DNA of 64,000 nucleotides from Anarhynchus alexandrinus (Eukaryota; Chordata; Aves; Charadriiformes; Charadriidae): assembly GCA_008711295.1 (NCBI GenBank), contig VUYV01000290.1, forward strand, positions 156,575 to 220,574, written 5' to 3'. The notes below the pieces were generated by a model. That model was not told the origin of the DNA. It ran no database searches and saw nothing but the letters and a program-made list of their open reading frames with translations. The position numbers and the translations under genes were made by a program. Below, in pieces: positions 38,535-46,866 of the stretch; position 1 is the first letter of the stretch, and every line of letters begins with the position of its first letter.

Positions 38535-38577
38535 GGAATGGAATGGAATGGAATGGAATGGAATGGAATGGAATGGA
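38535..38577. repeat. (GGAAT)8.6 microsatellite at the 3' end of a CR1
   Basis: Eight perfect GGAAT units plus GGA. It abuts the 3' terminus of the minus-strand layer 1 CR1. In the sense direction of that element it reads (ATTCC)n, where CR1s normally carry copies of an ATTCTATG-like octamer. It is probably a locally expanded, degenerated CR1 tail. Confidence 0.85.
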
Positions 38578-38683
38578 GACAAGGGAAGAATTGAGTTGAG
38601 TTGGAAGAGACCTACAATGATCATGGAGTCCAACTGCCTGTCCACTTCAGGGCTGATCAAAAGTTAAAGCATGTCTTTAAGAG
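38578..38683 (-). mobile_element. CR1 layer 1 (oldest), 3' UTR segment
   Basis: On the minus strand this is CR1 3' UTR. On the plus strand it shows the GTTGGAAGAGACC and ATCATGGAGTCCAACTGCC blocks typical of reversed CR1 3' ends. It is interrupted after 38683 by a plus-strand CR1 fragment and continues at 38851. The next pieces of the same element are 38851-39012 and 43112-43392. Confidence 0.8.
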
Positions 38684-38850
38684 ACAGGCTGCCCAGAGAG
38701 CTTGTGGAGTCTTCCACTCTGGAGACATTGAAAACCCGCCTGGATGCCGTCCTGTGCAACTTGCTGTAGGTGACCCTGCTCTGGTGGGGGGGTTGGACTA
38801 GATGATCTCCAGATGTCCCTTCCAACCCTGACCATTCTGTGATTCTGTGA
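38684..38850 (+). mobile_element. CR1 3' fragment (layer 2a) inserted in layer 1
   Basis: A 167-bp, heavily 5'-truncated plus-strand CR1. It begins at the ACAGGCTGCCCAGAGAG block of ORF2's C-terminus and runs through the 3' UTR with 'GGTTGGACTAGATGATCTCC' to the terminal 'ATTCTGTGATTCTGTGA'. The five-base AAGAG at 38679-38683 and again at 38850-38854 is a candidate target-site duplication. Skipping it joins the minus-strand CR1 text on either side, so it is younger than layer 1. Confidence 0.8.
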
Positions 38851-39012
38851 AGAGTGTTGTCCAAATGCCTCTTCAACACTGACAAGCACAGGGCATTGAT
38901 CATGTCTCTAGCAATCCTGTTGCAGGGTTTGAGCGCCCTCTCAGTAAAGAAATGTTTCCTAATGTCAAGTCTGAATCTCCTCTGACACAGCTTTATACCA
39001 TTCCTACATGTC
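38851..39012 (-). mobile_element. CR1 layer 1, ORF2 C-terminal segment
   Basis: On the minus strand it encodes the CR1 ORF2 C-terminal motif '[20 protein letters not shown]', followed by a degraded remainder. It ends at ATGTC (39008-39012), which recurs at 43112-43116, where the upstream part of the same ORF2 resumes. Layer 2b was therefore inserted here. The frame is pseudogenic, because the normal [18 protein letters not shown] text is corrupted. Confidence 0.8.
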
Positions 39013-39106
39013 ATAGAATCATAGAATCACAGAATGGTTTAGGTTGGAAGGGACCTTGAAGATCATCTAGTTCCAACCCCCCTGCCATCGGCAAGGACAC
39101 CTCCCA

Positions 39107-40406
39107 CTAGAACAGGTTGCTCAAAGCCCCATCCAGCCTGGCCTTAAACACCTCCAGGGATGGGGCACATACAGCTTCTCTGGGCAACCTGTTCCAGTGC
39201 CTCACCACCCTCATAGTGAAAAATTTCTTCCATATACCTAGTCTACATCTACCCTTTTCCAGTTTGAAGCCATTTCCCCTCATCCTATCACTACATGCCC
39301 TTGTAAAGAGTCCCTCTCCAGCTTTCTTGTAGGTCCCATTCAGATACTGGAAGGCTGCTATAAGGTTTCCCCGGAGCCTTCTCTTCTCCAGGCTGAACAA
39401 CCCCAACTCTCTCAGCCTGTCCTCATAGGAGAGGTGCTCCAGCCCTCTGATCATCTTTGTGGCCCTCCTCTGCACCCGCTCCAACAGGTCCNGCCAACAT
39501 CCCCAAGTTCTTCTCCTCAGGGCTGCTCTCAATCCATTCTCTACCCAGCCTGTATTTGTGCTTGGGATTGCCGTGACCCATGTGCAGGACCTTGCATTTG
39601 GCCTGGTTGAACCTAATGAAGTTTACATGCGCCCAACTCTCAAGTCTCACCAGGTCCCTCTGGATGATATCCCTTCCCTCCAGTGTGTCAACCATGCCAC
39701 ACAGCTTGGTTTCATCAGCAAACTTGCTGAGAGTGCACTCAATTCCACTGTCCATGTTGCTGACAAAGATGTTAAACAGCACCGGTCCCAGTACTGACCC
39801 CTGAGGAACGCACTCGTCACTAGCACATCAAGCCGTTGACCACAACCTGTTGAGTGTGGCCATCCAGACAGTTCCTTATCTACCGAGTCGTCCCATCGAT
39901 CAAATCCATGTCTCTCCAGTTTAGAGACAAGGATGTCATGCAGGACAGTGTCAAACATTTTGCATAACTCCAGGTAGATGATGTCTGTTGCTCTCCCCTT
40001 ATCCACTGCCGCTGTAACCCCATCATAGAAGGCCACCAAATTTGTGAGGCATGATTTGCCCTTGGTGAAGCCATGCTGGCTGTCACCAATCACCTTCTTG
40101 TTTTCTATGTGCCTTAGCAGAGTTTCCAAGAGGATCTGCCTCATGATCTTGCCAGGCACAGAGGTGAGACTTATTGGCCTGTAGTTCCCCAGGTCTTCTT
40201 TTTTTCCGTTTTTGAAAATGGGGGTTACATTTCCCCTTTTCCAGTCAGTGGAAACTTTGCCAGACTGCCACTACTTTTCAAATATAACAGAAAGTGGCTT
40301 AGCAACTTCATGCTCCAGTTCCCTCAGGACTTGTGGATGGATTTCATCAGGTCCCACGGACTTGTGCACTTTCAGGTTTCTTAGATGGTCTCGTACCTGA
40401 TCTTCA
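39107..40406 (-). pseudogene. CR1 ORF2 reverse-transcriptase pseudogene (layer 2b)
   Basis: This is the reverse-transcriptase half of a LINE ORF2. In working elements it primes reverse transcription of CR1 RNA at a nicked chromosomal target in the nucleus. Visible motifs, right to left on the minus strand: [30 protein letters not shown], then frameshifts. A 119-codon open stretch (39423-39782) follows with the catalytic region reading KFADETKL, where active RTs have FADD, so the second aspartate is replaced. About 65 codons of the thumb/connection region are missing exactly at the N at 39492. The C-terminus ([20 protein letters not shown] to the stop) is open. Frameshifts, the catalytic change and the deletion make it non-functional. 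Its upstream piece lies at 43016-43111. Confidence 0.85.
39492..39492. other. Ambiguous base at an apparent CR1 deletion junction
   Basis: A single N sits where the ORF2 text of layer 2b jumps from the NLGML motif to LLERVQRR. That skips roughly 65 codons expected from the family. It may mark a collapsed gap and not a true deletion. Confidence 0.7.
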
Positions 40407-40649
40407 AGAATCAAGGGGAAGGCCAACAAGGAAGATATCGTGGTGGCAGTTTGTTACAGACCGCCCAATCAGGAAAATGAGGCTGATGAAATACTCTATA
40501 AGCAGATAGGAGAGGTTTCACGATCACTACCTGTTGTTCTCGTGGGGGACTTCAACTGCCCAGATGAGTGCTGGGAATACAATACAGCAAAGGGGAACAG
40601 TCCTGGAGGTTCCTGGAGTGTGTGGAAGATAACTTCCTGACACAGCTGG

Positions 40650-40747
40650 TGAAGGAGCCAACTAGAGAGGGTGCTCTCATGCAATCATGAAATAATAGAG
40701 ATTTCAGTTCTCAGTGAAGTAAGGAGGGCGTTTAGCAGAACTACCAG
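40650..40747 (+). repeat. Left arm of 98-bp inverted duplication inside layer 3
   Basis: This segment of ORF2 (end of the endonuclease region and start of the linker) is in its expected place. Its reverse complement occurs at 41507-41604 with three mismatches in 98 bases, all transitions. The arm includes the element's own internal deletion junction near 40676. Confidence 0.9.
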
Positions 40748-41506
40748 CTTGGACTTCCGTAGAGCAGACTTTGGCCTGTTCAGGAGACTGACAGGCAGAG
40801 TCCCTTGCGAGGCCGTCCTGAAGGGCAAAGGAGTCCAGGAAGGATGGGCACTCCTCAAGAAGGAAGTCTGAAAGGCGCAGGAATAGGCCATCCCCATGTC
40901 CCAAAAGGAGGGCCAGTGAGGTAGAAGATGGGCCTGGCTGAACAGAGAGCTTTGGCTGGAACTCATGAAAAAAAGGAGAGTTTATGGCCTTTGGAAAAGG
41001 GGGCAGACCGCTCAGGAGGACTACGAAGATGCAGTGAAGCTATGCAGGGAGAAAATTAGAAGGGCCAAAGCCCAACTAGAACTCAATCTGGCTATTGCTG
41101 TAAAAGACAATAAAAAAAGCTTCTGTAAATATATTAACAACAAAAGGAGGACTAGGGAGAATCTTCCTCCTTTATTGGATGCAGGGGGAAACACAGTGAC
41201 TAAGGATGAGGAAAAGGCTGAGGTACTTAGCACCTTCTTTGCCTCAGTCTTTAATAGCAGGACTAGTTGTTTGCTGGGTACCCAGCCCCTTAAGCTGGAA
41301 GACAGGGATGGGGACCAGGATGAACCTCCATAATCCAAGAGGAAACGGTCAGTGACCTACTGCACCACCTAGACATACACAAGTCTATGAGGCCAGATGG
41401 GTTACACCCAAGAGTGCTGAAGGAGTTGGCAGATGTGCTCACCAGACTACTCTTCATAATTCATCAGCAGTCGTGGCTAACTGGGGAGGTCCCAATGGAC
41501 TGGAAC

Positions 41507-41604
41507 CTGGCAGTTCTGCTAAACGCCCTCCTTACTTCACTGAGAACTGAAATCTCTATTATTTCATGATTGCATGAGGGCACCCTCTCTAATTGGCTCC
41601 TTCA
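41507..41604 (-). repeat. Right arm of 98-bp inverted duplication inside layer 3
   Basis: A reverse-complement copy of 40650-40747. It sits between 'GACTGGAACCTGGCAG' and 'GAAGTGACGCCCATCTAC', which in other CR1s are adjacent (the WxLA-NVTPIYKKG boundary), so it is an extra insertion. It shares the deletion present in the left arm and was therefore copied from this same element. Confidence 0.88.
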
Positions 41605-43011
41605 CAGCAGAAGTGACGCCCATCTACAAGAAGGGCCGGAAACAGGATCCAGGGAATGACAGACCTGTCAGTCTGACCTCAATGCCGGGGAAGCTTATAG
41701 AGCAGATCACCTTGAGTGCCATTACGTACTATTTATAGGACAACCAGATGATCAGGCACAGTCAACACGGGTTCAAGGAGGGCAGGTCCTGCTTAACGAA
41801 CCTGATCTCCTTCTATGACAAGGTGACCCACTTGGTGGATGAGGGAAAGGCTGTGGATGTTATTTACCTGGACTTCAGTAAAGCCTTCGATACTGTTCCC
41901 CAAAGCATTCTCATTAAAAAAATGGCTACCCAAGACTTGGACATGCATACACTCTGCTGGATCAAATGCTGGCTGGATGGCCAGGCCTAAAGAGTGACGG
42001 TGAATGGAGTTAAATCTAGTTGCCGGCCAGTCACAAGTGGTGTTCCACAGGGCTGTGTTGGGGCCACTCCTGTTTAATATATTTATTAATGATCTCAATG
42101 AGGAGACTGAGAGCACCCTCAGTAAGTTTGCAGACAAGTTAGGTGGGAGTGTTGATCTGCTTGAGGGTAGGAGGGCTCTTCAGAAGGACCCGGGTAGGCT
42201 GGATTGATGGGCTGAGGCCAATAGTATGCGCCTCAGCCTTCAACAAAGGCAAGTGCCGAGTCCTGCACTTGGGCCACAACAACCCCATGCAGCACTACAG
42301 GCTTGGGGAGGAATGACTGAAAAGATGCCTGGCCGAAAAGGACCTGGGGGTGTTGATTGACAGCCAGCTGAACATAAGCCAGCAATGTGCCCAGGTGGCC
42401 AAGAAGGCCAACAGCATCCTGGCCTGTATCAGGAATAGTGTAGCCAGCAGGGCTAAAGAAGTGATTGTCCCACTGTACTCAGCACTGGTGAGGCTGCACC
42501 TTGAGTACTGTGTTCAATCTTGGGCACTGCAGTGTAAGAAAGAAGGACATTGAGGTGCTGGAGAGGGTCCAGCAAAGGGCAACAAAGCTGGTGAAGGGTC
42601 TTGAGAATAATCTTATGAGGAGCAGCTGAGGGACTTGGGGTTGTTTAGTCTGAAGAAAAGGAGGCTGAGGGGAGACCTTATTGCTCTCTACAACTACCTG
42701 AAAAAAGGTTGTAGAGAGGTGGGGGTTGGTCTCTTCTCTCAAGTAACAAGTGATAGGACAAGAGGAAATGGTGTCAAGTTGTGCCAGGGGAGGTTTAGGT
42801 TAGACATTAGGAAAAACTTCTACACTGAAAGGGTTATCAAAGACTGGAACAGGCTGCCCAGGGAAGTGGTTGAATAGCCATCCTTGGATATATTTAAAAT
42901 CCGTCTAGATATGGTGCTCAGGGACATGGTTTAGAAGTGGGCCTGGTAGAGTTAGATGACGGTTGGACTTCATGATCTTAAAGGTCTTTTCCAGCCATAA
43001 CGATTCTATGA

Positions 43012-43111
43012 TTCACCTATAGTGGGTGGTTCTTCATTCTCACAGCTGCTGTCTTTGCCTTCTGTGACTTGGGGTGTGTGATTAGAGCCCTTGCTGGTGA
43101 AGACCGAGGCA
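43012..43111 (-). mobile_element. CR1 layer 2b, 5' remaining piece
   Basis: On the minus strand this reads as the ORF2 linker (VFTSKGSNHTP-like, frameshifted, to SCENEEPPTIG). It joins in frame to EDQVRDHLR at 40406 when layer 3 is removed. It begins (minus sense) at 43111, next to ATGTC at 43112-43116, the same five bases that flank the other end of layer 2b. The element is 5'-truncated at this point, as is usual for CR1. Confidence 0.85.
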
Positions 43112-43392
43112 ATGTCCTTGCACTGGATTCCAGGGAGAAGAGATCAGCACCTCCCTCTCCACTTCCCCTCCTCAGGAAGCTGTAGAGAGAAATGAGGCCA
43201 CTCCCCAGCCTCCTTCTCTCCAAACCAGACAAACCCGATGTCCTCAATTGCTCCTCAGAGGATACGCACTCCAGCCTCTTCAGCAGTTTTGGTGCCCTCC
43301 TCTGGACGCATTCAAGGACCTTAACATCCTTTTGAAATTGTGGGGTCCAGAACTGCACACAGTACTCAAGGTGAGGCTGCACCAACGCTGGC
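43112..43392 (-). mobile_element. CR1 layer 1, upstream ORF2 segment
   Basis: On the minus strand it encodes [55 protein letters not shown] and DLFSLESSART. This last motif continues as CRNGIKLC at 39008 once layers 2b and 3 are removed. The layer 1 CR1 is truncated near 43392, where CR1 similarity stops. Its subfamily (SFLRRGSGEGGADLFS) differs from layers 2b and 3. Confidence 0.85.
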
Positions 43393-44980
43393 GGTAAACA
43401 GGTGTGCCTGTCTTTAGTGCTGTCTCTGGGTGGACCTTGTTGTAGGTGGCTTGTTTTCTGGATGGCTCTCAGGTGTATGTTGTAGTTTTTCCACTCCTCT
43501 CTTTGGTCCCATCCCTTTTGAACCTCACTGGAGCCCCTGGCGAGTCTCTGGACCTGATTCAGCAATTGCTGTGTCTGAAGCCGTTGATGGACCACGTTAT
43601 CATCACCCGGCTCTACCCACCATGCTTAGGCCCTGTGGCACAGCACCTTGTTGGTGAGGCTGTTGGCTGCACTGGGACTGCTCTCAGCTCCTGGATCACC
43701 TTCCCTTGGGGAGCAGCTCTGCTCTTGCTGCTTCCTCACAGTGTCAGAGGCTCTATAGTCATAGGATTATATTGTGTGAACTCTAGCAAGCAGTCACGCA
43801 ATATCAAGGGGTGTTATCCTGCTGTTTGTAAGACAATGCACATGAATGGTTAGTTGGCAACAGGGGTTAAAGAGTCCATAGGCCTTGAGGTGGGCAGCAG
43901 GAGGGGCTTTTCTGTCATCCACTGTAGCACCCTTAATGTACAACAGCTGATAAGAGAGACCCAACAGTATATGCAAAAGTTATGGAGGTTATACATGTGT
44001 ACAACTCATAGGTTTTGGAAGTATGTTACAAGATGGAAACGCTATTCTGTAGATCTGAATCAGAAGGTGTTTCTGGTGTAAGGAACACAAGAAGAAAGTT
44101 CAGAATTAAGTTGTTGGGATATTTGGTTTGGTTTGATTTTTTCCTTTCACCTCCATGACAGAGGACAGCATGTGCAAATAGCTTGCAAACAGCTTGAAAG
44201 AAAGTGGCCACTGATTTTCACAAAAAGGGGTGCAATAGTTAGAAAAGTGGATCCTTGAAAGCTGTTCCAGTTCCATGGCTACATATGTAAAAAGCCCAGA
44301 AAGGCTCTTATGATGAGAGATGCCTGTGGAAGTGACATAACTTTGATCAGTTTGGGTGACTGCAGCGTAGTATTAACAGGTTGTGTTTTATAAAGAACAT
44401 GTATAGCAGTGATGTTATTCAGAGTAGTACTTGCTATGCTAGCTTTTGATTAAAGCTCAAAAACACAGGTCTTGGGATGGGGTGCAGAAGCTGAAGCCTG
44501 CTAGCCAGTTGACTGTTCATACAAGAAACGCGTCAAATGTTCATAACTATAGTCAGAGGACAGCCAGATAAGAGGTAAAATTCAGTTCTGTTATTTGAAA
44601 TTTTCCGGATCAGACCCTAGTGAGCACATCTCTTCCTGTTGTGGAAGGGTGAAATGAAACTTCTCTTTGATGGGTGTTTCAGCTCAGCCTTTACGAGCTG
44701 GTTAGAAGGGCTGATCTTAGGACCTGGTCTATTTTCATTGCATGTGTTACGCAGATTTCCTTAAAAAGGAATCTTGTGCCTTAGCCAGGAAGATAAATAA
44801 TGAGAAAACATCTGCTATTTAAGCTCTGGACTGACCTATAAATCTTAATGACGAATGCAATCCCAGAAGCAGAAATCATCTACAGATTGCAAAATTCTCT
44901 CACTCTCTCTTTTTGGTTTTCCTCTTATTCTTTTTGTTGGTTTTAGGGTTGTTTTTAAACAATTTTGTTGTTCTTCCTTT
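43393..44980. other. Non-coding DNA; first 350 bp may be an unassigned repeat
   Basis: The minus-strand open frame of layer 1 continues to 43595 beyond the recognisable CR1 text, into sequence I cannot assign (about 43393-43750, GC-richer than what follows). It could be an older repeat or unique DNA. From 43750 onward I see no gene or repeat. Confidence 0.45.
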
Positions 44981-45100
44981 AATTCCTGGTAATTTGGGAG
45001 CCCGTGGGTTTTTTTTCCCCCTCGCTGTTTCATTATATAATTCCTGGTAATTTGGGAGCCCGAGTGTTGGGTGTTTTTTTCCCCCTCACTGTTTCATCAT
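44981..45100. repeat. Tandem duplication, units of 58 and 62 bp
   Basis: Unit 1 is 44981-45038 and unit 2 is 45039-45100. Both start AATTCCTGGTAATTTGGGAG and contain a T-run, CCCCCTC, and CTGTTTCAT. Differences are mainly in the G/T-run in the middle. It is a recent local duplication with no coding meaning. Confidence 0.88.
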
Positions 45101-46842
45101 AACTGACAGGAGCTGCTGAGAGGAGGGCATGGCAACCATAATAACACAAGAGGGATGGAACAGACAGCCCCTACAAGGAGCTGACAGGCAGAGAATAATG
45201 ACAGAGTAGAGGATGGATAACTAATAGTTTGGATGATTTACTCTTGAGAAGCTCTGGAGGGTGGGATGCTTCTTTGCCTGTTTATTTCAACCTCACATGC
45301 TGAAGAAATGAGTTTGCTTAGCGGCTTTAATCCTTTGCTGCATTTTCTCTTACCAGGGGATGGGAATCTGTTTCTCTCTTCAGTGCTTCCCCGTGGCCTG
45401 CCTCCCAAAGACAAAACTGCTGTTAAGAATAACAAGAGGTTTCTCTCTCCTTTTGCCTCTAGAGCTGCAACAAAAAGGTCTCAGCAAACATTCAAAACAA
45501 CTGTATCTCCGATGACCATAAAATTAAAGAGGCTAGAATTCAAAATGCTGTGGAGAATGTCAGGTTCAGTATTCAGAGAAGGATGTTAGCGTGTGGCATG
45601 GCTCACCTGCAGCATTGAGCAAAGATAAGGAAATTCTCGTCTTGAACTTGCCTGAGATGCTGAATAGAACTGGAGGGCCTCTCACACAGCAAGTCATTCT
45701 GTTATCTGTTTGTTTATTGCAAGGTCAGGCTAATTTTATTCTCCATTTCACGATGCTTTAATCTAAACACAGGAAGAGGTGTTGTTGGGGTAAAAGTCTC
45801 AGGAGACTGTGAGCAGCATATGGACCATTTCTCTTGATAGATCACAGAACCACCCCTCTGCGAGTGGGCAGGGATGGAGTAATTCTTCTCCTTGCATCCC
45901 ATGAGTCAGTATCCTTGGTCTGTAATTTGACAGACAGGTTTGTGGGTAAGATGCCTATCGAAATCACTCACTCACCTGTCCCAGACTGGGTCAGAAGGGA
46001 CAAGTAAGCTGGACTGGAAACTCAGCCATCTTCTGGAAGTAATGCTCCCAGGGCAGAAATTACCCCATTCTGAATTACACCAGAGAGGCACGACGGAAGT
46101 TCTGGAGTGGCTGGGCTGACACTATTCAGGCACACAAGCAGACTAAAAATAAAATAGTGTTTTATGGTTGAAACAGCAATTCAGGGAGTGAGAGCTAAAA
46201 TTAAACACATGGTGATACTCTGTTTTGTTGTTTCCTGTGCCCTGAATACCATCTGCTTGAAAATCAGGTGAATCCAAGTGTTATTCTGAAGGGCTGTCCT
46301 TATTAGATTGAGATTTTCTTAAAGTGGAGCAAAGAATTTTATCTAAAAGAGGAAATAAATAGGAGTCTAATAAGCAAATGCAGAAGGGACTGCAAACTGA
46401 TCAGTGATCAGAAGAGGGTGAACGGGTTTGACTGACATCTGGAGTAAAGCAGTGCTGTGCTCTTTCAATTACAGGTTTGAGACTGCCACAATTGACAGAT
46501 TAAAGGTGTTCACCCTAATCCAAAATTATACTTTCCCCAGTCAAATTGACCATTGTGTCAGCTTCAATTTGTTCAGATACGTCACCCACAGTGACTGATT
46601 GGACTGATTCACTTACACACTCTTTGACAAGGTCCCTGTTTTGTGTTCACTCCTTACTCTTGCTATTTCCCTTGTCAGACAGATACTCTGGAGGCATTTC
46701 CATTATCCCCCATGTAGCTGTACCTCAGAAATGTACTGGACTGGAAAGAAAAATCCTCAGGCCAATTATTCTGACATAAACTCTACTTATCAGAAAGCCC
46801 TAGAATATGAAGTGTGAGTTAAAATAGCTCAAAAATAGGACA

Positions 46843-46866
46843 CATACATACACACACATATACACC
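46843..46866. repeat. (CA)n/(TA)n tract
   Basis: A short interrupted CACATA-type microsatellite. Confidence 0.65.

Larger units (their letters stand above)
39013..40406 (-). mobile_element. CR1 layer 2b (minus strand), 3' portion
   Basis: The sense strand is minus. The 3' end is at the left, with reversed CR1 octamers (TCATAGAATCATAGAATCAC just after 39010) and then a 3' UTR with 'GATCATCTAGTTCCAACCCC'. The ORF2 text runs from the segment near 'DQVRDHLRNLKVHKS' (right) to the stop at 39107-39109 (left). The element continues on the far side of layer 3 at 43012-43111. It is flanked by ATGTC repeats (39008-39012 and 43112-43116). Its subfamily differs from layer 3: the connection region reads [10 protein letters not shown] and not HNNPMQ-YRLG. 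Confidence 0.88.
40407..42934 (+). pseudogene. CR1 ORF2 endonuclease/RT pseudogene (layer 3)
   Basis: The protein was the CR1 endonuclease-reverse transcriptase. Visible in order: the endonuclease C-terminal part with VAVCYRPPNQEN (about 40437-40475) and the GDFNCPDECW catalytic block (about 40545); the linker LDFRRADFGLF (about 40757); the thumb-entry MRPDGLHPRVLKELADVLT (about 41385); the RT fingers/palm with SQHGFKEGRSCLTNLISFYD, YLDFSKAFDTVPQS and TSGVPQG (41748-42055); then the connection and C-terminus to the RDMV stop at 42932-42934. It is broken by many frameshifts and stops, by loss of about 25 codons near 40676, and by a palm motif reading KFADKLGG, where the family has FADDTKLGG (a six-base in-frame loss removing a catalytic Asp). 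It cannot encode an active enzyme. Confidence 0.87.
40407..43011 (+). mobile_element. CR1 layer 3 (plus strand), 2.6 kb, inserted in layer 2b
   Basis: A plus-strand CR1 truncated inside the ORF2 endonuclease domain, starting at RIKGKANKEDIVV. It ends with the 3' UTR 'GGTTGGACTTCATGATCTTA' and the terminal CGATTCTATGATTC. The bases TTCA occur on both sides (40403-40406 and 43012-43015), a possible short target-site duplication. Skipping the element joins layer 2b in frame (PTIG | EDQVRDHLRNL on the minus strand), so it is the youngest CR1 of the nest. It carries an internal deletion near 40676 and a 90-100 bp inverted insertion at 41507-41604. Confidence 0.9.

Noticed and set aside
38535..38577. 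GGAAT array as human satellite contamination
   Set aside because: It is attached directly to CR1 3' sequence on one side and continues into it, so it is part of the avian locus.
45266..45589. 107-codon frame with a hydrophobic start resembling a signal peptide
   Set aside because: The rest is basic low-information sequence without cysteine pattern or domain, and an opposite-strand frame overlaps.
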